DNA of 57,869 bases from Streptomyces regalis (GTDB lineage Bacteria; Actinomycetota; Actinomycetes; Streptomycetales; Streptomycetaceae). Both the position numbers and the translations under genes were made by a program. The DNA lies in NCBI RefSeq assembly GCF_001509475.1, contig NZ_LLZG01000363.1, positions 1 through 57,869 on the forward strand. The letters run 5' to 3'. Positions 23,614 to 32,644 of this stretch are shown here, piece after piece. The notes under the pieces are model-generated. The model saw only the letters and a program-made list of their open reading frames with translations. It did not search any database and was not told the origin of the DNA. Within the stretch, counting starts at the first letter, position 1; each line of letters begins with the position of its first letter.

Positions 23614-24300
23614 CTACCGTTCCGCGGTGAGCGCCTGGGTCACCCCGGGTTCCTTTCGCCCGAGGAACCGGGGGTCCGGTTCGAAGACGGCGTCCAGGGC
23701 CGCCTTGCCCGCCGCGAAGATCTCCCGGGTGCCGCCGTAGTACCAGGTCGCATCGTGCTTGGCCTCGACCCCGACGCCGTACGAGGCCACCCCCGCCTCC
23801 TGGCACAGTGCGACCGCTCGCCGGATGTGGAAGCCCTGGCTGATCAGCACCGCCTCGTCGACGCCGAAGATCTTCTTGGCGCGGACGCAGGAGTCCCAGG
23901 TGTCGAAGCCGGCGTAGTCGCTGACGATGCGGGAGTCGGGCACGCCATGCCTGGTCAGATACGTGCGCATGGCGTCGGGCTCGTCGTAGTCCTCGCGGCT
24001 GTTGTCGCCGGTGACGAGGACGACCTCGATACGGCCCGCGCGGTACAGCTCGGCCGCCGCGTCGAGCCGGTGCGCGAGGTACGGCGACGGCTCGCCCTCC
24101 CACAGACCGGCGCCGAAGACGACGGCGACGTCGGTGCGCGGCACGTCGGCCGTCGTGCGCAGCCGGTCACCGGTCACGACGTACATCCAGGTGGCCGGAA
24201 GCAGCGCCAGCACGCACCCGGACATCACGGCCTGCACCAGCCGCCGCTGCCCCGCACGGGTGCGCGGCAGTCGTGGTCGGGGCAGCTTCGGTCGGCGCAT
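23614..24300 (-). CDS. SanA/YdcF-family (DUF218) membrane protein
   Basis: The product has 228 residues. A basic N-terminus and one membrane helix (about 24-42) are followed by a DUF218 domain: DVAVVFGAGLWEGEPSPYLAHRLD, LVTGDNSREDYDEP, the DYAGFDTWDS acidic motif and LISQGFHIRRAVALC. This matches SanA, a protein that affects envelope permeability to vancomycin in E. coli; the biochemical activity is unknown. The ATG at 24300 is chosen as the only start before the helix. It is transcribed away from the sirohydrochlorin chelatase gene, with a 220-bp shared upstream region. Confidence 0.88.
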   Translation of the reverse strand: MRRPKLPRPRLPRTRAGQRRLVQAVMSGCVLALLPATWMYVVTGDRLRTTADVPRTDVAVVFGAGLWEGEPSPYLAHRLDAAAELYRAGRIEVVLVTGDNSREDYDEPDAMRTYLTRHGVPDSRIVSDYAGFDTWDSCVRAKKIFGVDEAVLISQGFHIRRAVALCQEAGVASYGVGVEAKHDATWYYGGTREIFAAGKAALDAVFEPDPRFLGRKEPGVTQALTAER

Positions 24301-24523
24301 CTCATGGTCCTTCCCCGGTCGGCTGACCGCCTGTTCTCGACAGTCAGGGACGTCCTGTCAGCCTCCGCGGTTCACCGCCACCGACGTGACCAGGTTCACT
24401 CCGCCCCTCGAATGCGCAGGTCACACCCCCTCACACACCCCTGGCACCCCACCGTGAACCCGGTGTAAAGACCCGTTATTCAGGCGCAACGGGGAGGCAA
24501 CCTCCCGCCGCCACCATCGGTTC

Positions 24524-25411
24524 ATGACGGCGTCGAACCCTCTTCACGACGAGTCCACGACCCTCCCCGGCCCGGGGGCCCACCTCGACAGTACGGCGCA
24601 CATCATGAACCGGATCAGCAGCCAGCTCGCCAGCCAGCTCAGCCTCGTCTCGCTCGACGGCAGGCGGCGTCCGCAGCCGCCCGCGCTCGTCGTCGTGGCC
24701 CACGGCAGCCGCGACCCGCGCGCCCTGAGCACCGTGCGCGCGCTCCTCGGCAAGGTCCGCGAGCTGCGCCCCGGCCTGCCGGTCCACCTCGGCCACATCG
24801 AGCTGAACGAGCCCCTGCTCCCGGACACCCTCGCCTCCCTCGCCGGCCGCGAGGCGATCCTCGTCCCGCTCCTCCTCAGCCGCGGCTACCACATCAAGCG
24901 GGACATCCCCGAGATGGCCGCCGAGTCGGAGGTGCACGCGCGCGTGGCCGGCGCACTCGGCCCGCACCCGCTGCTGGTGGAGGCCCTGTACTCCCGTCTC
25001 GTCGAGGCCGGCTGGCGCACCCCCATGGACGAGGCCACCCGCCGCAAGAGCGCGGTGGTCCTGGCGGCGGCGGGCTCCCGTGACCCCGAGTCGAAGGTGG
25101 ACACCTCCCGCACGGCCCAGCTCCTCGCCGACCGCCTGGGCGTCCCGGTGGTCCCGGCGTACGCGACGACGGCGGCCCCGACCGTCTCGGACGCCATCCG
25201 AGCCCTGGCCGCCCGAGGCCGCACAAGGGTGGCAGTGTCCTCCTACTTCACGGCCCCCGGCCGTTTCGCGACGGAGTGCGCGCAGGCGGCGCCCTGGATC
25301 GCATCGGCGCCCTTGGGCACGCACCCCGCGATGGCGAAGCTGGTGCTCCAGCGCTACGACCAGACCCTGGCGACCCCGGCCACCACGACACCCGAACTGG
25401 CATCGGCCTAG
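24524..25411 (+). CDS. Sirohydrochlorin chelatase (CbiX/SirB family)
   Basis: The product has 295 residues with two CbiX-type halves. The first starts LVVVAHGSRDPRAL, with the metal-binding His, and contains LVPLLLSRGYHIKRDIPEM with the second His. The second half (VVLAAAGSRDPESK) lacks the first His but ends in the VSSYFTAPGRFA motif. The family inserts Fe2+ or Co2+ into sirohydrochlorin, giving sirohaem or cobalt-precorrin. Sirohaem is the cofactor of nitrite and sulfite reductases, which fits the nasA gene 7 kb away. The N-terminal 45 residues are extra; an internal ATG at 24605 is possible. The ribosome site for the ATG at 24524 is weak. Confidence 0.87.
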   Translation: MTASNPLHDESTTLPGPGAHLDSTAHIMNRISSQLASQLSLVSLDGRRRPQPPALVVVAHGSRDPRALSTVRALLGKVRELRPGLPVHLGHIELNEPLLPDTLASLAGREAILVPLLLSRGYHIKRDIPEMAAESEVHARVAGALGPHPLLVEALYSRLVEAGWRTPMDEATRRKSAVVLAAAGSRDPESKVDTSRTAQLLADRLGVPVVPAYATTAAPTVSDAIRALAARGRTRVAVSSYFTAPGRFATECAQAAPWIASAPLGTHPAMAKLVLQRYDQTLATPATTTPELASA

Positions 25412-25561
25412 GTCCCATGACGCCGCGGGGCCCGCGACGGGAATGGTCAGACAGGCCCTGGAGGGTCTGCGCCGCTCCCGGCCTCGACCGGACGGCGTAA
25501 CGACGGCGCGTCCCGGTCCGTCGGCCGACTTACGTTCGTAAGGAGGCCGAGGGAGGCACTG

Positions 25562-25954
25562 ATGCCCGACCATCCGAACGTCGCCGTCTTCCAGCGCGCC
25601 ATGACCGCCTTCGCGGCGGGCGACATGGACGCGTTGGCCGAGGTCTTCCATCCCGACGTGGTGTGGCACATCGGGGGCAGGAACCGCCTGGCGGGCGACC
25701 ACCGAGGGCGTGACGACACGTTCGCCCTGTTCAGTCGCGAGTTCCAGCTGACGGGCGGCACCTACCGCCCGGAGCTCCACGACGTCCTCGCCGACGACGA
25801 CCACACGGTCGCCCTGCTCCATGTCACGGCGTCACGCGAGGGCCGAGTGCTCGACCTGGACTACGCCCTCGTCCTGCACATCGACGCCGGCCGGATCACC
25901 GAGGGCTGGGTGGTGACGACCGACCCGGTGGCGTACGACGACTTCTGGTCATAG
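25562..25954 (+). CDS. SnoaL-like (NTF2-fold) protein
   Basis: The product has 130 residues of the nuclear-transport-factor-2/ketosteroid-isomerase fold. It has the typical AFAAGDMDALAEVFHPDVVWHIGG start and the VALLHVTASREGR and ITEGWVV strands. The fold serves isomerases, hydratases and many binding proteins, and the residues visible here do not decide a reaction. The ATG at 25562 follows GGGAGG. It is separated by 150 bp from the chelatase and 84 bp from dgt, and is probably an independent gene. Confidence 0.82.
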   Translation: MPDHPNVAVFQRAMTAFAAGDMDALAEVFHPDVVWHIGGRNRLAGDHRGRDDTFALFSREFQLTGGTYRPELHDVLADDDHTVALLHVTASREGRVLDLDYALVLHIDAGRITEGWVVTTDPVAYDDFWS

Positions 25955-26038
25955 CGGTCCGGTCACGCGACAAACCGGCAGATGAACAGGCGCATTCACT
26001 CACCCCCATTTGTCAGACCCTGCCTTTACTGTCGAGAC

Positions 26039-27337
26039 ATGGAAGGAACCGCGGCACACCCCCACGAAAACCACATCCCACCGCCCGGCTACGACCCGGC
26101 GTCGGTCGAACGCTGGGCCCCCGAACCCGACAAACGCCCAGGCCGCACCGCCTTCCAACGCGACCGCGCCCGCGTCCTGCACTCCGCAGCTCTGCGAAGG
26201 CTCGCCGGCAAGACCCAGGTCGTCACACCGGGTACGCACAGCCACGCCTGGGACCCAAGCCCCCGCACCCGCCTCACTCACTCCTTGGAGTGCGCCCAGG
26301 TCGGCCGAGAGCTGGGCGCAGCCCTCGGCTGCGACCCTGACCTCGTCGAAGCCGCCTGCCTCTCCCACGACCTCGGCCACCCCCCCTTCGGCCACAACGG
26401 CGAAGTCGCGCTGAACGAATTCGCCGAGGACTGCGGCGGCTTCGAGGGCAACGCCCAGTCCCTGAGACTCCTCACCCGCATCGAACCCAAACGGTTCACC
26501 CCGGAGGGCTCGGTAGGCCTCAACCTCACCCGAGCCACCCTCGACGCCGCCACGAAGTACCCCTGGCCCCGCGGCGCCCACCCCACCGACCCGGCCTCCA
26601 CGAAGTTCGGCGTCTACGAGGACGACCGCCCCGTCTTCGACTGGGTCCGCAAGGACGCCCCCGGCTCCCGCACCACCTTCGAGGCCCAGGTCATGGACTG
26701 GTCCGACGACGTGGCGTACTCGGTGCACGACGTCGAGGACGGCCTGCACGCCGGCCACATCGACCCCAACTGCCTGCACGCCGAGCCGGAACGCCAGGCG
26801 GTCTTCGCCGTCGCCGTCGGACGGTACGTCCCCGCCGACACCGACCCGGCCGAACTCGCCGCCGCCCTCGACCGGCTCCAGGAAGAACCGTGGTGGCCGC
26901 ACGGCTACGACGGTTCGGCCGTCGCCCAGGCCCGCCTCAAGGACGCCACGAGCCAGCTCATCGGCCGTTTCTGCCTGGCCGCCGAGAGCGCCACGCGCGC
27001 GGCGTACGGCAGCGGCCGGCTCACCCGCTACGGCGCCGAACTCGTCGTACCGCACGCGACCCGCCTGGAGTGCGCGGTCCTCAAGGCAGTCGCCGACCGC
27101 TATGTGATGCAGCGCGCCGAGCAGGAGCGGCTCCGTGCCGACCAGCGGATCGTGGTCGCCGAACTGGCCGAGGCCCTCACCGCCCGCGCGCCCGACGGGC
27201 TGGACCCGCAGTTCCGGGCCCTGTTCGACGCGGCCGCCGACGACCGCGCCCGCAAGCGCGTGATCGTCGACCAGATCGCGTCCCTGACGGACGCGTCGGC
27301 ACGTTCACTGCACGCACGGCTCACCCAGAGGGCGTAG
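26039..27337 (+). CDS. dgt: Deoxyguanosinetriphosphate triphosphohydrolase-like protein
   Basis: The product has 432 residues. It is an HD-domain dNTP triphosphohydrolase that releases triphosphate from dNTPs. The HD metal site is visible: [12 protein letters not shown], with the first His, then the HD pair in [12 protein letters not shown], and the downstream Asp in [13 protein letters not shown]. The N-terminal YDPASVERW and the [20 protein letters not shown] segment are standard for the actinobacterial type. The ATG at 26039 is chosen because it precedes the conserved N-terminus; its ribosome site is poor. In actinobacteria dgt lies just upstream of dnaG, and here the two are separated by one FAD enzyme gene. 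Confidence 0.9.
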   Translation: MEGTAAHPHENHIPPPGYDPASVERWAPEPDKRPGRTAFQRDRARVLHSAALRRLAGKTQVVTPGTHSHAWDPSPRTRLTHSLECAQVGRELGAALGCDPDLVEAACLSHDLGHPPFGHNGEVALNEFAEDCGGFEGNAQSLRLLTRIEPKRFTPEGSVGLNLTRATLDAATKYPWPRGAHPTDPASTKFGVYEDDRPVFDWVRKDAPGSRTTFEAQVMDWSDDVAYSVHDVEDGLHAGHIDPNCLHAEPERQAVFAVAVGRYVPADTDPAELAAALDRLQEEPWWPHGYDGSAVAQARLKDATSQLIGRFCLAAESATRAAYGSGRLTRYGAELVVPHATRLECAVLKAVADRYVMQRAEQERLRADQRIVVAELAEALTARAPDGLDPQFRALFDAAADDRARKRVIVDQIASLTDASARSLHARLTQRA

Positions 27338-27512
27338 AGAGCACCCTTCCCGAGGGCGTCGCCGACGCGGCCGGGCGTGCGACCGGTGAGACACATGGGG
27401 CGAACGGGCACTCGAAAGTGACCCTGCGTGGCCTGATCGGGTCACCCCCTCTTCCCGCATCACGCTGCGTGCGGGACGCTCGTGTGGCGGCACCCTTACG
27501 AGGAGGCATCAA

Positions 27513-28778
27513 GTGGTCGACGCGGATCAGACATTCGTCATCGTCGGAGGCGGGCTCGCCGGCGCGAAGGCGGCCGAGACGCTCCGCGCGGAGCGCTTCA
27601 CCGGGCGGGTGATACTGATCTGCGACGAGCGCGACCACCCGTACGAGCGCCCGCCCCTGTCCAAGGGCTACCTCCTCGGCAAGGAGGAGCGCGACAGCGT
27701 TTTCGTGCACGAGCCCGCCTGGTACGCGCGCAATGACATCGAGCTGCACCTGGGCCAGACCGTCGACGCGATCGACCGTACGGCGAAGACGGTGCGGTTC
27801 GGCGAGGACGGCACGGTCGTCCACTACGACAAGCTCCTGCTGGCCACCGGCGCCGAACCCCGCCGCCTGGACATCCCCGGCACGGACCTGGCCGGCGTCC
27901 ACCACCTGCGCCGCCTCGCGCACGCCGAGCGCCTCAAGGGCGTCCTCGCCTCGCTCGGCCGGGACAACGGGCACATCGTGATCGCGGGCGCGGGCTGGAT
28001 CGGCCTGGAGGTCGCGGCGGCGGCCCGCGAGTACGGCGCCGAGGTCACCGTCGTCGAGCCGGAGCCGACCCCGCTGCACGGCGTGCTGGGCCCCGAGCTG
28101 GGCGCTGTCTTCGCCGAGCTGCATCGCGAGCGCGGGGTGCGCTTCCACTTCGGCCGGCGGCTGACGGAGATCGTCGGCCAGGACGGCATGGTGCTGGCCG
28201 CGCGCACGGACGACGGCGAGGAGCACCCCGCGCACGACGTCCTCGCGGCGATCGGCGCCGCTCCCCGTACGGGGTTGGCGGAAGCGGCGGGACTCGAGAT
28301 CGCCGACCGTGCGCACGGCGGCGGCGTGGTCGTGGACGAACACCTCCGCACTTTTGACCCCGACATCTACGCGGCCGGCGACGTCGCCTCCTTCCCGCAC
28401 GCCCTCTTCGACACCCGGCTGCGCGTGGAGCACTGGGCCAACGCGCTGAACGGCGGCCCGGCGGCGGCGCGGGCGATGCTGGGGCGGGACATCACCTACG
28501 ACCGGGTGCCCTATTTCTTCTCCGATCAGTACGACTTGGGGATGGAGTACAGCGGGTGGGCGCCGCCGGGGTCGTACGACGAAGTGGTGATCCGCGGGGA
28601 CGCCGGGAAGCGGGAGTTCATTGCGTTCTGGGTGAAGGCGGGGCGGGTGCTGGCCGGGATGAACGTGAATGTGTGGGACGTCACAGAGCCGATCCAGCGG
28701 CTGATTCGCTCGCGGGCAGAGGTCAACACGGAGGCACTGGCGGACCCACACGTCGGGCTTGAGAGCCTGATCGCCTAG
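27513..28778 (+). CDS. FAD-dependent ferredoxin reductase-type oxidoreductase
   Basis: The product has 421 residues. The N-terminal FAD-binding GxGxxG is VIVGGGLAGAKAAETL. The adjacent motif ERPPLSKGYLLG, the NAD-binding loop VIAGAGWIGLEVAAAA and the second FAD motif IYAAGDVASFP are present, with a C-terminal reductase domain. This matches the rhodocoxin/putidaredoxin-reductase family, which passes electrons from NAD(P)H to a small ferredoxin that in turn feeds P450s or dioxygenases. No ferredoxin gene is next to it. The GTG at 27513 has AGGAGG upstream. It lies between dgt and dnaG in the same direction, 175 bp and 123 bp from them. Confidence 0.88.
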   Translation: MVDADQTFVIVGGGLAGAKAAETLRAERFTGRVILICDERDHPYERPPLSKGYLLGKEERDSVFVHEPAWYARNDIELHLGQTVDAIDRTAKTVRFGEDGTVVHYDKLLLATGAEPRRLDIPGTDLAGVHHLRRLAHAERLKGVLASLGRDNGHIVIAGAGWIGLEVAAAAREYGAEVTVVEPEPTPLHGVLGPELGAVFAELHRERGVRFHFGRRLTEIVGQDGMVLAARTDDGEEHPAHDVLAAIGAAPRTGLAEAAGLEIADRAHGGGVVVDEHLRTFDPDIYAAGDVASFPHALFDTRLRVEHWANALNGGPAAARAMLGRDITYDRVPYFFSDQYDLGMEYSGWAPPGSYDEVVIRGDAGKREFIAFWVKAGRVLAGMNVNVWDVTEPIQRLIRSRAEVNTEALADPHVGLESLIA

Positions 28779-28816
28779 TCGTCTGCCGGGTTCGGTCGTG
28801 TCGCGGGTGCGGGTCG

Positions 28817-28854
28817 TATGTGGCTGGTCGCGCCGTTCCCCGCGCCCCTGGGGC
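28817..28854 (+). repeat. Streptomyces interspersed repeat (copy 2 of 4)
   Basis: This copy reads ATGTGGCTGGTCGCGCCGTT then CCCCGCGCCCCTGGGGCG. It ends 48 bases before the dnaG start, so it lies in the leader or promoter region of that gene. Confidence 0.65.
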
Positions 28855-28901
28855 GTAAAGCTCGCCCCAGATGTGTCAGTGCGCCCCCGTAGAATTCACG
28901 C

Positions 28902-30818
28902 GTGGCTGGACGGATCAACGACGAGGACGTGAAGGCGGTTCGGGACGCGGTCCCGATCGACGCCGTGGTGTCCGAGTACCTCCAGCTGCGCGGCGCGGGC
29001 GGCGGGAACCTCAAGGGGCTGTGCCCCTTCCATGACGAGAAGTCGCCGTCCTTCCAGGTCAGCCCCAGCAAGGGGCTCTTCCACTGCTTCGGCTGCCAGG
29101 AGGGCGGCGACACCATCACGTTCGTGATGAAGGTCGACCACCTCTCCTTCTCCGAGGCGGTCGAGCGCCTCGCCGCCCAGGCCGGCATCACGCTGCGTTA
29201 CGAGGAGGGCGGGTACAACCCCTCCCACCAGCGCGGCGAGCGCATCCGCCTGGTCGAGGCCCACAAGATCGCCGCCGACTGGTACGCCGAGCAGCTGGCG
29301 ACCAGCCCCGAGGCCGACACCGGCCGGATCTTCCTCGCCGAGCGCGGCTTCGACCAGGCCGCCGCCGTCCACTTCGGCGTCGGCTACAGCCCCCAGGGCT
29401 GGGACCACCTCACCCGCTACCTCCGAGGCAAGGGCTTCAGCGACAAGGAGATCCTCCTGTCCGGGCTCGCGCAGGAGGGTCGCCGTGGCCCGATCGACCG
29501 CTTCCGGGGCCGTCTGATGTGGCCGATCCGCGACATCGGCGGCGACGTGGTCGGCTTCGGCGCGCGCAAGCTGTACGAGGCCGACAACGGGCCCAAGTAC
29601 CTCAACACCCCCGACACGGCGATCTACAAGAAGTCCCAGGTCCTCTACGGCATCGACCTCGCGAAGCAGCACATCGCCAAGGCCAGCCGGGCCGTCGTCG
29701 TCGAGGGTTACACGGACGTCATGGCCTGCCACCTCGCCGGCGTCACCACCGCCATCGCCACCTGCGGTACGGCCTTCGGCGGCGAGCACATCCGAATCCT
29801 CCGCCGGCTGCTGATGGACAACGGCTCGGCCCGTGTCATCTTCACCTTCGACGGCGACGCGGCCGGCCAGAAGGCGGCCCTGCGCGCCTTCGAGGACGAC
29901 CAGAAGTTCGCCGCCGAGACGTACATCGCGATCGCGCCGGACGGCATGGACCCCTGCGAGTTGCGTTTGTCGAAGGGCGACGAGGCGGTCGCCGACCTGG
30001 CCGAACCGCGCACCCCGCTCTTCGAGTTCGCGCTGCGCCAGATCGTCCTGCGCTACGACCTCGACACCCCGGCGGGCCGCGCGGCGGCGCTGGACGAGGC
30101 GGGGCCGATCGTCGCCCGCATCAAGAACAGCGGCGCCCAGCACGAGGTGGCCGTCCAGCTCGCAGGCATGCTCGGCATCCTCGACACGCAGTTCGTGGTC
30201 AAGCGGGTGGCACAGCTGGCGCGGTGGGCGCGGGACCGGGGCGGCAGAGGACAGGCGCCGACGTCCGGCCCGGGGTCCCGCAACCCGCAGCAGCACTACG
30301 ACGCCGCACCCGGCCCCCGCACGTCCGGCCCGGCCCTGACCCTGCGCAACCCCGTCTACGCCACCGAACGCGAACTGCTCAAACTCGCCCTCCAGCGGCC
30401 CGAGTTGGTCTCCCCGGCGTTCGACGCGTACGGCGTCGACGAGTTCACCGCCGCGCCCTACGCCGCCGTACGCCAGGCGATCATGGACGCGGGAGGCGCG
30501 GAGTACGGCATCCAGGACGCGCAGGAGTACCTGGTCCGCGTCCGCGAGGCGGCCCCCGACGACCAGGTCCGCGCGATGGTCACGGAGCTGGCGGTCGAGG
30601 CGATCATGCGCAGGACGGTCGACGAGAACTACGCCGGCGACCAACTCGTGACGGTCCGCCGCCGCGCCGTGGAACGCCGCGTCCGCGACGTCCAGAGCCA
30701 GCTGACCCGCCTGGGCGCGGGCGGCGACCCGGCCCAACTGGCCGCCGTACAGAACGAACTGTGGGTGTTGCAGCAGTACGACCAGGCATTGCGGGGGCAG
30801 GGCGCGGCGGCGCTCTGA
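28902..30818 (+). CDS. dnaG: DNA primase
   Basis: The product has 638 residues. It makes the RNA primers for replication. The order is the N-terminal CHC2 zinc finger (CPFH near 40, then FHCFGC), the primase catalytic core, the TOPRIM domain with VVVEGYTDVMACH and the FDGDAAGQKAAL acidic motif, a proline/glycine-rich linker (near 445-480) and the C-terminal DnaB-helicase-binding domain. The start is a GTG at 28902. It is followed, after a 276-bp gap, by the sigma factor gene, as in the classical primase/sigma arrangement, and preceded by dgt and an FAD reductase. Confidence 0.97.
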   Translation: MAGRINDEDVKAVRDAVPIDAVVSEYLQLRGAGGGNLKGLCPFHDEKSPSFQVSPSKGLFHCFGCQEGGDTITFVMKVDHLSFSEAVERLAAQAGITLRYEEGGYNPSHQRGERIRLVEAHKIAADWYAEQLATSPEADTGRIFLAERGFDQAAAVHFGVGYSPQGWDHLTRYLRGKGFSDKEILLSGLAQEGRRGPIDRFRGRLMWPIRDIGGDVVGFGARKLYEADNGPKYLNTPDTAIYKKSQVLYGIDLAKQHIAKASRAVVVEGYTDVMACHLAGVTTAIATCGTAFGGEHIRILRRLLMDNGSARVIFTFDGDAAGQKAALRAFEDDQKFAAETYIAIAPDGMDPCELRLSKGDEAVADLAEPRTPLFEFALRQIVLRYDLDTPAGRAAALDEAGPIVARIKNSGAQHEVAVQLAGMLGILDTQFVVKRVAQLARWARDRGGRGQAPTSGPGSRNPQQHYDAAPGPRTSGPALTLRNPVYATERELLKLALQRPELVSPAFDAYGVDEFTAAPYAAVRQAIMDAGGAEYGIQDAQEYLVRVREAAPDDQVRAMVTELAVEAIMRRTVDENYAGDQLVTVRRRAVERRVRDVQSQLTRLGAGGDPAQLAAVQNELWVLQQYDQALRGQGAAAL

Positions 30819-31094
30819 CGGATACACGGGGATTTGCGTACGGCTGGGTAACCGCCCGGTCACGCACCGGACTCAAAAAGTCCTCGCACGCCCCTCGTGG
30901 CGGCGATGTGTCGTACTCCACACTGGGTTCCGGTGCCTGAGTCCTCGGAGCGCGGCCGATCCGTTCCTCACGGGTCCCACACCCCCGCGGTTCCGCTCAT
31001 CGCGTACGGGACGGACAGCGGCGAGGCCGCCGACTCCGCCCTCGAAGCAGCGCTGCCGTATGCCTCGGCAGCGATCATCCTGGAGGTCGCCCCC

Positions 31095-32240
31095 GTGCAG
31101 ACCCAGACCCTCATCGAGACCGACGTCGCTGCCGCCACCGGCACTGACAGCACTGAGCCGGACGCGGAGGCCGACGTTCTCGTCGCGGTGCCGCCGCAGA
31201 GCCGTGTCGCGCACCACCCCGAGGCGGAGCCGGAACCTGCGGAACCGCCCGCAGAGGCCCTGGACGCCACCGACGCCGCCGAGCCGGTCGAAGCACCGCT
31301 GCCGGCCCGCGCCCGCGCCGACAACAGCGGTCCCTCCTCCGACCTGTTCCGCCAGTACCTGCGGGAGATCGGCCGCATCCCCCTGCTCACCGCGGCCGAG
31401 GAGGTCGAACTCGCCCGCCGCGTCGAGGCCGGCCTGTTCGCCGAGGAGAAGCTGAGCAGCACCCCCGATCTGGAGAGCCGGCTCGCCCTCGACCTGGACC
31501 GACTGGTCGTCATGGGCCGGATGGCCAAGCGCCGCCTGATCGAGGCGAACCTGCGCCTGGTGGTCTCCGTCGCCAAACGCTACGTCGGCCGCGGGCTCAC
31601 CATGCTCGACCTCGTCCAGGAGGGAAACCTGGGCCTGATCAGGGCCGTCGAGAAGTTCGACTACGCCCGCGGCTACAAGTTCTCGACGTACGCCACCTGG
31701 TGGATCCGCCAGGCCATGTCCCGCGCCCTCGCCGACCAGGCCCGCACCATCCGGGTGCCGGTCCACGTCGTCGAGTTGATCAACCGGGTCGTCCGCGTCC
31801 AGCGCCGCATGCTGCAGGAACGCGGCTACGAACCCACGCCGGAAGAGGTGGCCGCCCACCTCGACCTGCTGCCCGAGCGCGTCAGCGAGGTGCTGCGCCT
31901 GGCCCAGGAACCGGTGTCCCTGCACGCCCCGGTGGGCGAGGAGGACGACGTCGCGCTGGGCGACCTGATCGAGGACGGCGACGCGACATCGCCGGTCGAG
32001 TCGGCGGCGTTCCTGCTCCTGCGGGAACACCTGGAAGCGGTCCTGTCGACCCTGGGGGAGCGGGAGCGGAAGGTCGTACAACTGAGGTACGGCCTGGCGG
32101 ACGGCCGCCCCCGCACGCTGGAGGAGATAGGCCGCATCTTCGGCGTGACCCGGGAACGGATCCGCCAGATCGAGTCGAAGACCCTCAACAAGCTGCGGGA
32201 CCACGCATTTGCGGACCAGCTGAGGGGCTATCTGGACTGA
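31095..32240 (+). CDS. hrdA: RpoD-family RNA polymerase sigma factor (HrdA-like)
   Basis: The product has 381 residues. After a low-complexity acidic/Ala/Pro N-terminus come region 1.2 ([16 protein letters not shown]), region 2 with the -10 recognition helix ([29 protein letters not shown]), region 3 and region 4 with the -35 helix-turn-helix ([20 protein letters not shown]). It lacks the long HrdB N-terminus, so it is a group 2 sigma. From memory its position near dnaG and the ABC pair matches S. coelicolor hrdA. The start is the GTG at 31095, which has GGAGG eight bases upstream; an in-frame ATG at 30897 would add a poorly biased extension. Confidence 0.88.
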   Translation: MQTQTLIETDVAAATGTDSTEPDAEADVLVAVPPQSRVAHHPEAEPEPAEPPAEALDATDAAEPVEAPLPARARADNSGPSSDLFRQYLREIGRIPLLTAAEEVELARRVEAGLFAEEKLSSTPDLESRLALDLDRLVVMGRMAKRRLIEANLRLVVSVAKRYVGRGLTMLDLVQEGNLGLIRAVEKFDYARGYKFSTYATWWIRQAMSRALADQARTIRVPVHVVELINRVVRVQRRMLQERGYEPTPEEVAAHLDLLPERVSEVLRLAQEPVSLHAPVGEEDDVALGDLIEDGDATSPVESAAFLLLREHLEAVLSTLGERERKVVQLRYGLADGRPRTLEEIGRIFGVTRERIRQIESKTLNKLRDHAFADQLRGYLD

Positions 32241-32261
32241 CGCGGTCCGCGGGCCGTTGGA

Positions 32262-32320
32262 GGCTGACCGCGCCCACACGGCGGAGCCGCACATAGATAC
32301 AGCCCCGCGCCCCTTAGGCG
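32262..32320 (-). repeat. Streptomyces interspersed repeat (copy 3 of 4)
   Basis: This copy reads ACCGCGCCCACACGGCGGAG then CCGCACATAGATACAGCCCC ending GCGCCCCTTAGGCG. It shares the GCGGAGCCGCA centre with the copy at 38008. It begins 22 bases after the hrdA stop and may serve as a terminator. Confidence 0.55.
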
Positions 32321-32335
32321 GGCCCAGCTGCAGTC

Positions 32336-32590
32336 GGTTCGGTGCGTCCGCTGTCGTTGTGGGCAGTCGTGTGGGTTGGGTGGGGCGCGTTCGTGCGGTT
32401 GGTTCGGTGCGTCCGCTGTCGTTGTGGGCAGTCGTGTGGGTTGGGTGGGGCCCACCCGTGCGGTTGGTTCGGTGCGTCCGCTGTCGTTGTGGGCAGTCGT
32501 GTGGGTTGGGTGGGGCCCACCCGTGCAGTCGGCTCTGTACGCCCGCCGTAGCTGCGGGCAGTCGTGCCGCTGGGGCGGCACGGGTGGGCG
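32336..32590. repeat. 65-bp tandem repeat, three near-perfect copies and a degenerate fourth
   Basis: Each unit holds GGTGCGTCCGCTGTCGTTGT followed by GGGCAGTCGTGTGGGTTGGG. Units start at about 32336, 32401 and 32466, with an exact 65-bp period; a fourth, diverged unit runs from about 32531. Units 2 and 3 carry the small palindrome GTGGGGCCCAC. It lies between the ends of hrdA and the ABC exporter, which converge, so no promoter is expected here. Confidence 0.85.
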
Positions 32591-32644
32591 CGGCGGCGGC
32601 CCGCCAACGCGGGCGAGTGCACCCACCCGGCCTCAGCCACGGCG

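Noticed and set aside
32336..32590. CRISPR array
   Set aside because: The units are contiguous 65-bp tandem repeats without unique spacers, and there are no cas genes.
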